Source: Heligmosomoides polygyrus polygyrus (lineage: Eukaryota; Nematoda; Chromadorea; Rhabditida; Heligmosomidae). From it: 64,000 nt of DNA. Positions 10,619 to 21,319 of the stretch are shown here, piece after piece. The stretch is from the NCBI GenBank assembly GCA_947396885.1, contig OX377202.1:17050001-17114000 (forward strand). The letters run 5' to 3'. Under the pieces are notes generated by a model that had not been told where the DNA came from, searched no databases, and saw only the letters and a list, made by a program, of their open reading frames with translations. Positions within the stretch are counted from its first letter, which is position 1. Each line of letters opens with the position of its first letter. The translations under genes and the position numbers were made by a program.

Positions 10619-12064
10619 TATATATGGCTAACAACGGGAATGAAAAGATACATTTCGAAGAGTTTATTGATTTTGCAATGCGCCACGCATTCTACCTTTA
10701 AGTGACATTATCGAAGCGCTTTGGAACTTCATCCCACTCATCATCAGCGGATAATTCACGCGAACAGCACACTGCATCTCATAGGACACACCACTGTCTG
10801 AAAAGCAATGGCCCCAGTTCTTGTTCAGGTCAATCAAGCCCACAACTCAAGATGGGTTTAATTCCAGATCATCTGCTCATAAATGCTAGGTGTTGTTCAG
10901 CTATCAGGTAGTCGCGCAAAAATAATGGATAAGCCCAAGTAGATGTTTAAGGTTATTCCATGAAATCGTGTTAAAAATAGAGTTTAGAAAGCAATCAGGC
11001 TCGCCTCCACCATCCTTCATAGGCCTAGTTATCCTAGTTATCTTGAAGTCATTCTTGGCTCGAAGGACTATGGCTTACGCTTACGTTATTTAAGGCCTAA
11101 CTGCGACGCTGAGACGGCTGGATTAAGGAGGAGAGGGCAAGCGATATCGAGCGGCAGCAGAGAACGCCGTGGCCATTTTTCAAGTCGTCATTTAGAGAAG
11201 TCCGGGGAAGAAGTTGTCGAAAACATTGGCGATGATCAATAGGGGCGTCGTTCTGGTGTGGCTCGCGAAAAACATGGCCCCGGCGGATTCGTCGCCCTCA
11301 CCGCCGGCCGTGTGGCGGGTCCCCCGAGGCTGTGGGCCGTTGTGCCGCAGCGGTTTTCCAGCCGCACTCGCTCGCAGCGCACAACATCATCATCATTCAG
11401 ATTTAATAATGCTTTCGGAAGGCCTATTTCCTTCACTTCGTACTGCGATCGCAGCTGAGCGTGGTGGTGCAGTGAGCGGTGCCACTGCCCTTCCTTAGGA
11501 CTGGGTGGGGACTATACTTTGGATACGATCGAAAATCTTCGGATAATTGGATGATTCGGATAACGGCAATTTTGCGGACTCCGGACTTTGGATGGCTCGG
11601 ATCGGATATCCAAAAATGATGGGTGCAGAGCGCAAGATGAAGAGGGGGCCGAGGAGGGAATTAGAAGTTAAAGAATTACAGACTGACTAGGATCGCAGGT
11701 GCACTACAGACAAGGGAATAAAAAGAATACTTTCCTTACAAGGGAATCAGGTTAAGGAAAGCATTAAATGAAGGTTGTGCGCACAACTACTCACGGAAGA
11801 CTACCAGTAGAAAGGCCTCAGAATGCAGAATAAAACATAAGAACACATATAATAGAATTCAAATAGATAAAGAAAGTGTTAAAATTTTAAATGTTTTGAA
11901 TCATAAATAAATAAAACAATGTTGCATAATAACAAACATATAAAAGCTTCGTTTTGCCATTATCCTCAGACGAACCTCTGTGTGATACACCTCCCTTGGC
12001 GCTTCAGTGAAGGAGATGAACATGTTTTAGAGCATATTTGAGGACTGTCTATATGCGAAGAGAG
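10619..12064. other. Mostly unassigned; one SINE scrap and a G+C-rich island
   Basis: A SINE scrap (ATGCGCCACGCATTCTACCT, minus strand) sits at about 10679-10698. A G+C-rich island runs from about 11240 to 11500. At 11515-11620 a small imperfect inverted repeat has TTTGGATAcGATCG on the left and GATCGGATATCCAAAAA on the right. The rest shows nothing I recognise. Confidence 0.45.
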
Positions 12065-12363
12065 ATAAAGGATAAAGATAAAGAACAGCGTTACTCAATC
12101 CCTTTTGGGATGCGCCACGCATTCTACTTCTACGGGATGCCGTAGAGGCAAATTGAGTGCGTATTCAGTCTATACAACAGCTTGCGGTAGCGAGCTGATG
12201 AAAAAGTCAGCGCTGTACCCTTCCCAGACAATCGTGTTACCAATTCATCCACCCCGGACGGATGGAAGGCTTGGATGGCCTGGGTGGGAAATCAGAACCA
12301 GGAACCAGGTATCGGGTGCACGCGACAGTCTGCACCTCCTTCGATTGCGCTACACACGCCCGT
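12065..12363 (-). mobile_element. Near full-length family S SINE (minus)
   Basis: The A+G-rich tail GATAAAGGATAAAGATAAAG is followed by the reverse-complement SINE body and ends at the tRNA-like end TGCGCTACACACGCCCG. The B box is changed to TCAGAACCAGG on the plus strand, so an internal promoter would be weakened. Confidence 0.92.
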
Positions 12364-12967
12364 GAAGAAGGATAGGAAAATGAAAACGGAAGGAAGATTC
12401 AGACAAAGAAAATATGAGAAAGAATGAATATGAAAAAATAAAGAACTAGTAACAATTTGAGAATATCGAATGCAAAAATGAAGATAAATGAGGACTTGTA
12501 TATAAGCGAACTAAATAGGCAATGAGGTATAATTCAAAGAAATAGTGAAATATGTTCCTATAAGTTCAAAGCGATTATGTAAAAAGTGTATTATTTGAGG
12601 CTTCAGATGGGTCTACCAGAAACCGTCAGCCATGGGTTGAGCGCTTCAGCTAGACGTAGTACAGTCGTTCCAAAGCTCTATCGAAAAGTAGGTGTACATA
12701 TTTTCGCTTATTCTATCATTTAAAAATACGATTTATTAAAGCCCAGTTAGTTGCTTCCTTTTCTGTTTATATTTTTTTCTGTAAATGTTTTACAGTGTAG
12801 TACAATGGTAGAAAGCGAACGATTTCTAAATTGGGCTAAATCACTCCGAAGTTTCTTAATTATCGCGAAGATGTGAGCTATTTTAGCCGTCAACTAAATT
12901 CCAGAAAATTCTATAGACATCTTAACGCTACGTTGGGATAATGACAAAGAGTGATGTCAATGAATTC
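12364..12967. other. Unassigned A+T-rich stretch
   Basis: No recognised gene or repeat. Confidence 0.5.
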
Positions 12968-13175
12968 TATGGTGTACGCCACATATTCCGCTTCTATGCG
13001 TTGTCCCTGAAGTGTAAATTTTGAATGAATGTCTAACCTACAGCGGCCATGAAATACAGGACGACGATTTGTAGTTAATGGATGACAATACATAAGCCTC
13101 GCAGTCAAGAAAGACCTATCACCGGACCTAAAATCAGTTCTTTGGCGACTGGCGCCTCCTACCGTTGTACCACAA
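12968..13175 (-). mobile_element. Diverged family S SINE with large internal deletion
   Basis: The 3' domain GTGTACGCCACATATTCCGC and the tRNA-like end GGCGCCTCCTACCGTTGTACC remain, separated by diverged sequence. It lies head-to-head with the plus copy at 13205. Confidence 0.6.
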
Positions 13176-13204
13176 AACGTTCAACATCATACCGCAACTG
13201 TAGA

Positions 13205-13400
13205 AGGCACGTGGCGCAGCCGGAGGAACCGCCAGTCGCCAAGCGCTTTCGCATTGCTCGGGTCCAACTAGGTCTTCCACTCCTTTGATGTCATTGAGCT
13301 TTTGACAGAACTATGGGAGAAAGATGAAGCACTGACTTGTCCATGGTCCTTCCATCACAGGTCATTTATAGGATGAATGCGCATTTGCAGCTTCGTTAAG
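13205..13400 (+). mobile_element. Diverged family S SINE (plus)
   Basis: It starts GGCACGTGGCGCAGCCGGAGG (A box recognisable) and keeps CAACTAGGTCTTCCAC, AAGCACTGACTTGTCC and GAATGCGCATTTGCAG. The 3' domain is lost. Confidence 0.7.
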
Positions 13401-13415
13401 ATACCCAAAGAAAGG

Positions 13416-13662
13416 CGCGTGCAGTGCAGTCGGAAAAGGTGTAGCTGCTGTCCCGCGCAGACCAACCAAGTCTTCCATCCCTTCGGAGTCGATGAACTGG
13501 TACCAGATTCGTTAGGATAAAGCGCTGACTTTTTCGTCAGTTGGCCCCCTAAACTGTTGTGTAGATCGAAGACGCACTCAAGTTACCTCCACGATATCCC
13601 GTAGAAGTAGAATGTGCGGCGCATCCCAAAAGGACCTGACTAACGCCGTTCTTTATCCTTTG
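13416..13662 (+). mobile_element. Family S SINE lacking the B-box segment
   Basis: GGCGCGTGCAGTGCAGTCGG is followed directly by CCCGCGCAGACCAACCAAG, so the stretch holding the B box is deleted. The 3' half and the GCCGTTCTTTATCCTTTG tail are clear. Confidence 0.8.
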
Positions 13663-13695
13663 TTTTTTACTCCTAAATCAAGATGATGTAGAGTA

Positions 13696-13940
13696 CAAAC
13701 GAATCCTCTCTTCCATACGGTGTCAGCAAGGTAAGTGCTAATTTTTTTGAGATGATAGAATGCTGAAACACCCAAGGTAACCTAAAGCGTCTTTGACACA
13801 ACGTGAAAATCGCATGCATGGCGTATCCAGAGAGATTCTGATTACCTTCGACTCTCATGATATTATCTTCCATGCAGTGTAGAGTTCATTCTTACTATTT
13901 TATGACGAAGAGGATGGAGTAGCAATAGAGTGCCTAGACA
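13696..13940 (+). repeat. Direct repeat D, copy 1
   Basis: A segment of about 245 bp is repeated at 14737-14990 with high similarity. Shared blocks are CCATACGGTGTCAG, AGATGATAGAATGCTGAA, GCGTCTTTGACACAACGTGA, CATGGCGTATCCAGAGAGAT and TGAAGAGGATGGAGTAG. No protein family recognised. Confidence 0.85.
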
Positions 13941-14296
13941 AACTCGATTTCCTTCCTAGTCTTCTTTTAGTCATAAATGCAATTCTCAAAAACTTTAGGC
14001 GTTCGCATTGGAGAAAAATAATGTATAAAATCAGAAGTTCAAAGTAATACAGATTTCTCAGACGGCACAACGCGCCGCTCTCGTGCACATCAAGACTTAG
14101 ACCTAAAGTCGGAAACCAACGGCATAACCCGCTCACTCTAACAAGACGAGCTCAGTATTTTTCTGCTTTACCAAACCTATAACATTGAAGCTGGCAACCT
14201 CAAATAGTTGTCGGCATAAGCACCTTTTAAGTAAGCCATGCGTTGCGCAGCCGAAAAAAGGTTAACCAATGATTATTGGTATTATTTATTGTCGAG

Positions 14297-14597
14297 TTGG
14301 GCGCGTGTAGCGCAGTCGGAGGAGGCGCCCACTGATGCCTGCACCCGATACCGGGTTCCTGGTTCTGATTTCCCTCCCAGGCCAACCAAGCTTTCCACCC
14401 CTCCGGGGTCGGTGAATTGGTACCAGACGTGTCTGGGAGGGATAAAGCGCTGAAGTGTTCATTGGCTGGCCACCGCAAGACATTGTATGGCCAAATGCGC
14501 ACTCAAATCGCCTCCACGACATCCGTAGAAGTAGAATGGGTGCTGCATCATAAAAGGGATTGGGCCGTCCTTAGGCCGTCCTTTCTCCTTTATTTCC
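14297..14597 (+). mobile_element. Full-length family S SINE with 10-bp target duplication
   Basis: GGGCGCGTGTAGCGCAGTCGG opens the element, and the tail GTCCTTTCTCCTTTATTTCC closes it. TATTGTCGAG occurs just before (14287-14296) and just after (14598-14607), as expected for target-primed retroposition. The copy sits between the two copies of direct repeat D. Confidence 0.93.
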
Positions 14598-14736
14598 TAT
14601 TGTCGAGATCTTTTCGCAACTTTTGCTCACCTCACTTTTCACATTAACACTTCACAGAAAGAGTACTGCATTACCCTGCATGAGGCTCGACAGGGAGCCT
14701 TGCTTCTTATCGACTTTCGGTTCGAACTCTATTTGC

Positions 14737-14990
14737 ACAAGCGAATCCTTTCTTCTCCCATACGGTGTCAGGAAGGTAGGTGCTGTTTTTTTTAAGATGA
14801 TAGAATGCTGAAGCACCCACTTCCCGGCAACCTCAAGCGTCTTTGACACAACGTGAAAATCGCATGCATGGCGTATCCAGAGAGATTCTGATTACGTTCG
14901 ACTCTTACGACATTATCTTCCATGCAATGTAGAGTTTATTCTTTCAATTTTATGATGAAGAGGATGGAGTAGTAATAGAATGCCTAGATC
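14737..14990 (+). repeat. Direct repeat D, copy 2
   Basis: See copy 1 (13696-13940). Copy 2 has a few extra bases (for example CTTCTCCC, CACTTCCCGGCAACC). The copies are about 1.04 kb apart in the same orientation, with a SINE between them. This fits a local segmental duplication or two insertions of one unknown element. Confidence 0.85.
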
Positions 14991-16926
14991 GGGTCTTACA
15001 CGAATGCCGAAGCCTCAAGGAAGGGGGGGGGGAGACGATGTAGACCGTGATTCTAGTTAGCTGCGAATCTTTCAATGGATCTGAAAAGCTGCATAATGAC
15101 TGAAGAAAATCTTTTAAATGAAACTGGACCTAGATACCGTTCATTCATCCTGACAAGAAACTAGATTTTCAGAAACTGCCCCAAATTTGCATTCGCCTTC
15201 CAAATCTAGAAACTTACCTAACTATTAGGAAAAAGCGAATAGATGTGATTTTAACGAAAAATAATCCAGTGCATCGAAACACACAGGCAAAACCTAAAGC
15301 GGAGGATATGGATGTTGACAGCCTTCCAGGAAATTGGATGAGTATGGGGCCAAAATTGCTTACACGACACCCGCGGAGACGGCTCACTAAAAGGCTAGGC
15401 TAGTAGTTAGACATGGAGGGTACAAATAGGATCACAAAAATAGACGACTTCAAGCATAATTCACGGAAGCATCAGGAAGAAAACGGCTTTCGGGGAAGAG
15501 CGCCGGTCTGGTAGAACTGTTATATTTTTATTTATTTATTTATTTATTTATTTACTCAATGCACGTAATAGTGCGCCAATATAAAACGTTAAGAACAATC
15601 GTAAGACGAAAACCTGGCTAAAAACTAACAAAGGGAATAAAAGAGAGCAAAAAAGCAAGGATACAACTTGAATTCTTTTAGAACTAAGAGAAAAGTGATC
15701 TGAGAATGAGGCTTTTCACATATCTTGCAAGGACTAGTATCCACTTTGCCGAAGAGTAGCCCAGCATTTAGTATTTAGTAAACAAAGTAATAAGATTAGC
15801 ATAGAAAGAAATTCTTGCTCTTAAGACAAGTTGCTCTTGAACTATGGAATGTGATAAGACTACGACCTTCTTAGCGCACGATTCCTAAACTGCACTAAAA
15901 CTTTGGTTTAACAAACTTTAAAAGCACAGCATAGGTGCTTATGCAACGCCTAGTTGATAAACGCCCCCAAAACCCGAAAGAGGCAGATGCATGGCGCATT
16001 CTACAAAGACTTTCCAACGACCAGTGTTGAGTTCCACTTCGGGTGCATCTTCGAAACCTAGCTGTCGTCAGCTAATCGCACAGCTACAAACATTATCGGC
16101 GTGACTCCAAATGGAAAAAGTAATCATCCTCAGGAGAGCAATTAATGAGTTGTTTTTAGACGTCTGACACGTCAGATGCTCTTCGGCTTAACAACGTAAT
16201 TAAAGCTCAAAAATTAGTGTAGTTCACCTCACTCTTCACACTTCCTCATAGGGCAACACGACTACGGAAGGAGATCAAGAAGAAATATCAATGCTTTTTG
16301 ATTATCTGTACTCCAAAAATTATCAAAATTACTTACTGTTATTCTAATACTAAGAATAATCTAGGAATAAATAAGAATAATCTCGAACAACATATAGCTG
16401 GAGATTACGAACGCCAGGTGTTCAACTCACTGTCAATGCCGAGGGATGGAGAGCTCTCATCTCTGTGCAGAAAGTATGAATTCATGGTTAAATGGATTAC
16501 AACAAGCATCATTTTCAGAGCTTAGTTCCCATTAAAAAACATCAGGAGCAAACGGCGATGACATTACTGCGTTGCACATCAGAATCTAGAGAGGGTGTGC
16601 AACAGGCTACACTCCACGGACTTCATAGTGCTCGTCGGAAGGGGAGTCTTAAAATATCAGATATGTACGGAGAGAAGCTGAACAAGGTTATGATAAGTGA
16701 AGGTTGAATTCCGTGAGAGTCAACGGGGAGGAATGACTTCCGATTCATTTCCTCCTTGTGATTCCTATTTGCGCAAAACCTTTGCCTTGAAGGTTACAAC
16801 TGAAATAATCCCTATCGAAGAAATCTCCTACGAATGGTTGTTCAAAAGAAGAAGCCGAGAACCGCCCCGAAAGCCGGAGCCGACGGGTTTTTTTAAAGGT
16901 ATAGGGATAATGCATAAACGGCGGTG
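14991..16926. other. Unassigned stretch with a reversed LINE-type tail
   Basis: (TTTA)n at about 15527-15556, with ACTCAATGCACGTAATAGTG beyond it, looks like the 3' tail of a minus-strand LINE. No coding remnant was recognised upstream of it. A SINE-like scrap GATGCATGGCGCATTCTAC lies near 15987. Nothing else recognised, including the short frames at 16298-16930. Confidence 0.45.
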
Positions 16927-17135
16927 TTGATCAGTCTCTTTGCGGGAGGCGCCACGCCTTCAAAATTGTTCTGTGAAACATTGTAAAAAGCTTGAATGCG
17001 CATTTGACGTATTCAATGCCTTAGGATGGAGATGTTAACATTTCATCCGTTCTAGACAATTCTTTCACCAGTTCACCGACCCCGAAGGGAAGGAAGGCAT
17101 AGTCGACCTGGCATAGATGTACCGGAATCAGGAAA
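16927..17135 (-). mobile_element. Diverged family S SINE (minus)
   Basis: Keeps AGGCGCCACGCCTTC, TTGAATGCGCATTTG, CAGTTCACCGACCCCGAAGG and GAAGGCATAGTCGACCTGG. The tRNA-like end is missing where the sub-repeated transposon begins. Confidence 0.65.
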
Positions 17136-17149
17136 TTCGATTAAAGGAT

Positions 17150-17910
17150 TCATTTCAATATACCATTTCCAGATCAAATTCAACGTTTTTCAAAACGAAT
17201 TAAATGTTTTTCAAAACAAATTCAATGTCTTTCAAAACGAATTCGACGTTCTTCTGGAATCTCCCCCATATCATATAAGCCGACCCCTCCAACGAAGAGG
17301 TGAATGGCGCGTGGCTGATCATGAGAACGCCAGGATTCACAAAGCGGACGACCTGCGGACAATTATGGGACAATCCTACACTTTAAAGTTTTTGTCGCCA
17401 TACTCTTACATGCCTAATCCTGCGGAAAACGTTTTTTCAAAAGTGAAGGCTACGGCGAGGCGCCTCCAGGACTCTAACCGAAGTTATTGAAGAGGGTGTT
17501 CATTCAGTATCGCAGCAAGATTGTGCAAACTACGTCCTCCACATGATGGTAAACATGACAGCAGCTGCAGCAGAGCAAAGATTCAACAGTACATGAATTA
17601 CTTTCACTTGTTCATTGTACTATTTTGAATAGTTATTGTTGTATTGCTGCATTGTTTACCGTACTGTATAGTTGTATAGCTTAATTACTGAAGTACTTGG
17701 CTTGCTTAACATGCTACTTGTTTCTAATTTTCGTTGGATAGCGTTTTTCGAATGTTGGAATTTTTTGAGAAGATGTAAACATTGAAACGTACAGCTTGCA
17801 AAGAAGACGTTGAATTCGTTTTGAAAAACAGTGAATTCGTTTTGAAAAACGTTGAATTCGTTTTTAAAAACGTTGAATTTGAGCTGAAAATTGTGTAAAA
17901 TTGAATATAT
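17150..17910. mobile_element. DDE transposon relic with sub-repeated inverted termini
   Basis: About 100 bp at each end are inverted complements. Each terminus contains three tandem 24-bp sub-repeats of the type GTTTTTCAAAACGAATTCAA (left about 17180-17250, right about 17805-17880). The outer ends are TTCAATATAcCATTTcCAG on the left and the complement of ATTTTCAGCTCAAATTCAACG on the right. The interior carries the transposase remnant at 17314-17596. At about 760 bp this is a deleted, non-autonomous copy. Confidence 0.75.
17314..17596 (+). pseudogene. DDE_3/IS630-Tc1-type transposase C-terminal fragment
   Basis: The first frame encodes ENARIHKADDLRTIMGQ, then LKFLSPYSYMPNPAENVFSKVK, up to a stop at 17488. 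That is the D-N-A-x-I-H ... SPYSP.LNPIE.vFS.vK pattern of DDE_3 transposases. Shifting one base at about 17466 continues it as RTLTEVIEEGVHSVSQQ...CANYVLHMM to a stop at 17594. The second catalytic aspartate (DNA) is replaced by glutamate (ENA), while the third acidic residue (NPAE) remains. The frameshift and missing N-terminus make it inactive. Confidence 0.8.
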
Positions 17911-18105
17911 GTAGTCGAGAGGAGGCGCCGGCTGTCGCGTAGACCCCATTTCAGATTCTTGGTGGATTTCCCGCCCTGGACAACCAAGACTTCAATTCCT
18001 CCGGGGTTGATGAAATGACTTACTCTTCGGCTGGCAATCGCAAGCCAGTTTAGCCAGATCTAAACACCGTTCTAGTTGTCACCACAACATCCCATAAAGG
18101 ACGAG
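17911..18105 (+). mobile_element. Family S SINE, 3'-degraded (plus)
   Basis: GTAGTCGAGAGGAGGCGCCGG, GGATTTCCCGCCCTGG, CAACCAAGACTTC and CCTCCGGGGTTGATGAA are clear. The 3' domain is reduced to ACAACATCCCATAAAGG. It abuts the transposon end at 17910. Confidence 0.75.
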
Positions 18106-19619
18106 GAGGTATCGGCACTGACTGATGCAGAGTCGATCCTCTAAAGGTAACTGAACAGTGGACAAGGGGGTAGAAATTGAAGAAAACTCGCTGACTTTAT
18201 CATGATGTACAAAATTCTCGCAAATATGGTTTCCGTCGACCTAAAAAGTTCTCTGATGGTATTCTGACAAAAACCATGAGAAAAAACTGAAACTCCGAGT
18301 CTGAATGGCTAAAGCACGACTCAGGTTAGTCTTCTTAACTATCGAATCCTTAAAGAATTCAACCTGCTGCAGGGCGAGTACGAAGAGCAAGGGAGACTCT
18401 ACGCCCAGCTCTGTTGAAGAATTTTCAGATGTTAAATATTAAAGCATGGTGCTACATAAATTCGTAGTTTTTAATAGTTTCTTACACGGCCTGATGGGAA
18501 AAATCATCCCGTTTTATTCCTTTATTTTTTATGTTTCGTTATAATCTGTGTGCTAGGCAATTGTCTATGCCTTGAGTAAATAAATGCTAAATAAATAATG
18601 TTCACATTCTGAGAAGGACAACGATCGTCCATTAGAGCTGCTCCTATCCGTAGAGTTCGATACATTATGGAACCAATCTCGAGGATATAAAAGGAAGGTA
18701 CCCCATTTCCTAGTCTGGTTGTGTTGCGTAAGTATGTGAGGTTAACACACCGTTGACCGAGAAAAATAGTGACCGCTGAGGATGAGAGCAGATTGTGCGA
18801 TAGTGTGAGGCGACACGCCAAGAATAAGTAAAGAAAGATCGAGAAAAAAGAGGAAGGAAAGAGAAAAGAAACAAGAAAAAGACCGATTAAAGCAGCCAAT
18901 GAATAAATTGACGTTGGTCGCGGAGTATTCGTATTTGGGCCGTATGACGGCAATGGATACCAGCGCATGGATAGTTCCTAATCTGCCTATAATCGAGTAG
19001 GACACTAATCTACCCATTTACCCATCTCTCTGTCCTGACCATCGTTATCACGGCAAGCACAAGTTCCTGCCCAGTTCTTCGTCATCCATATGCAACCTTC
19101 CATTCTCCGAAAGCAGCAGGCAATGATCTCCAAGGAAGGCAAAAGTGACGAGCTGCAGCAGTATAGTAGAAGAAAAGGGAGGGTTTTTTTTTTCAAAAAT
19201 TTTGGCCGGCCTCATCACAACAAGTTCGACCGTGGGAGACGAGACAAGGGATTTGAAAGTATAGTGCGCAACGATGGCGCCGCTCGCTCGAGGCCTGAGT
19301 GCTGTCCGTCGGTCCCATTCGTGGCCAAGCTCGTTCGTGGCCGTTGTCGTCGTCGTAAACAAGAGCCACGTCGAATTTTCTCGCATAAATCAGTGCTCGT
19401 AGCGGAAATAGGGCCCGAATTACTCAGGGGCGCTTACAAGGGCCATATTGGAGACAGCCATTACTCCCTACTACGTACACCTGCTAGTATATGATGGACC
19501 TGCAGCTACTGCGACCGAGTTTCTCAAGGGTGGAACTAATTCGATCGCCATGAAAACTGCTAATCTGCATAGATTGCCTTCCTGAAAGGTGAAGATATTT
19601 GAAGACTAATGTCAGCCCT
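18106..19619. other. Unassigned stretch
   Basis: TTGAGTAAATAAATGCTAAATAAAT (18568-18595) resembles a LINE tail. The region 19265-19375 is G+C-rich. Frames of 91-148 residues on the minus strand (18522-19386) are low-complexity and carry no recognisable domain, so no gene is called. Confidence 0.4.
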
Positions 19620-19935
19620 GTATTAGCGCAGTATGAGGAGGCGCCGGCTGTCGAGTAACCACCTGAGCCGAGGTGTTTGACTCTGACTCGCCCATACCAA
19701 CTAAACAATACATGTCTGGGAGGGGCAGAACAACAATTTGTCCATCGACTGGTCACCGCAAGTCACTGCACTGCTCAAGTCACTGTTAGAAACTCATTGA
19801 AATTGCCTTAGCAACATCCACAGAAGTAGAATGCGTGGCGCAACCCCCCCCCCCCCCCCGTAGAAGTAGAATGCGTGGCGCAATTCCAAAAGGGATTGAG
19901 TAACGCCGTCCTTTCTCCTTTATCCTTTATAATTC
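19620..19935 (+). mobile_element. Family S SINE with duplicated 3' end around a C16 tract
   Basis: The tRNA-like half is diverged (TTAGCGCAGTaTGAGGAGGC). The 3' end carries AGAAGTAGAATGCGTGGCGC twice, at about 19824 and 19863. Between them lies an unbroken run of 16 C (19844-19859). It then ends GGGATTGAGTAACGCCGTCC and CTTTCTCCTTTATCC. The duplication could be an RT slippage or repair product, or two abutting copies. Confidence 0.85.
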
Positions 19936-21055
19936 ATCACATCTTGCAAGGGGTTAGAGTTGACTAACGCTGACCTTTATCTTCCAATGTCTTCTACTCT
20001 TCATGTTGCTCGGAAAATCTCATTTCGTACCTTTGCTCGCACTCTTGATGATCGTACGAAATAAATAAATAACTGTTGACAAACAAAAGTAAAATAACAA
20101 AATAATAAAATAAATCTTAGACCCCGAAGACCTTTCCTTTGGGGATATTTCTCATTGGAGATGTCGTAGCGCAAACTGTAAAGTCCTTCAAAACTTTATA
20201 ACAGCGCTGTCACGAGATTTTTTAATCAAAATTGGGGATCAATCCTAGTCCCGAGACTGTAATAAAGCGGCATTGAGGTGTCCTCCCCCATTCTTTTCCC
20301 TCAACCTGTCCGAGAACTATCGTACTGCGAGCAGCAGTCGGCCGGTTTGCTCAGAGGAGGGTATTGTGAGGCAATACACTACACACTCTTCCCATCAGGA
20401 ATGATCCGAAACTCGTCAAGAAACTGATTCACCTCCATATTTCGGGAACCACAGCAGATATGACAAGCGATCTGAACCACAGAAAAGGATGAAAAACAAG
20501 CTAGGTATGTGCTTTAGGCTGACGGTGGCATAATAAGGAGAAGCCTGCGTAAGCAAGCAAAGCAGAGCAATGGAAGGAACAGCGGAGAAATCGGAAGACG
20601 ATGCTGTTTGTGATGAGAAAGGTCTACTCTGGGGAAGAACAAATTCAATTCGGTTGCACCAGCTCACTGAGACAGCGTTCCATGTGCTTCCAATGATTAT
20701 GAAGAACGACTTGAAAGAACGCCAACTGTCGCTACAGCGACTTTCGTTATTGATGTGGTAGGCTTTATTGTATAGGAATTTATTCAACCGATCATTGGAA
20801 ATGTTTCTCACGGTTATCAGGAGAGCTGATCTCTTCGTCGGCGCCGGCAAATACCACTCATTCTCTAACACACATATAAGCAGCGGCGCAGGAGGCGGGA
20901 CCAGCTCTTCAAGTATGCAGGCCTGGGCGTCAGAAGCCCATTTCTTTATTTTTAGCATTTTTTCTCAAGTTTATTTCATTCAAGTTAGCCTTTCATCAAT
21001 CTCAAGTTCACTTATCATACCTATCGTTTGTACTTTGTTGATCTATTATTATGTT
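19936..21055. other. Unassigned stretch upstream of the Penelope-like element
   Basis: A 180-residue minus-strand frame (20416-20958) and short plus-strand frames have no recognised domains. G+C-rich pockets occur near 20840-20930. Part of this region could be 5' sequence of the Penelope-like element, but I could not show it. Confidence 0.4.
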
Positions 21056-21077
21056 GGCTTAATTACCCAAGTTTGAG
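21056..21077 (+). other. SL1 spliced-leader sequence (21 of 22), upstream of a Penelope-like ORF
   Basis: The sequence matches nematode SL1 at 21 of 22 positions (C instead of T at position 3; core TTAATTACCCAAGTTTGAG). It is followed by ATATTAAACG and not by the GTAAAC donor of an SL RNA gene. It is therefore better explained as a leader copied from a trans-spliced RNA than as an SL RNA gene. It lies about 260 bp upstream of readable Penelope-like coding sequence. Confidence 0.75.
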
Positions 21078-21319
21078 ATATTAAACGTTTGTTGCGTTCG
21101 GCTTGTGACGACAATCCGCGTGGCGTCAAATTACCATAACGGCGAGCGATCCAAGTGAAATTCTCAAGTGACAGACGGTTTAACTACCTCAACACACCAA
21201 CTACTGCATAGAGCAGTGAGGACTACTTGGTTCAGAAGGACATCTAAGCAGACCTTCTATGTTCAGGATGGCACTATACGACTTAACAGACGTAGACCTC
21301 AATAAGCGCTGGCTCAGCG

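Noticed and set aside
15527..15556. A complete minus-strand LINE
   Set aside because: Only a (TTTA)n tail is visible; no coding remnant was found above it.
20416..20958. 180-residue open frame on the minus strand
   Set aside because: Long, but no domain, signal or splice context is recognisable and the composition is ordinary; a frame of this length can occur by chance in 64 kb.
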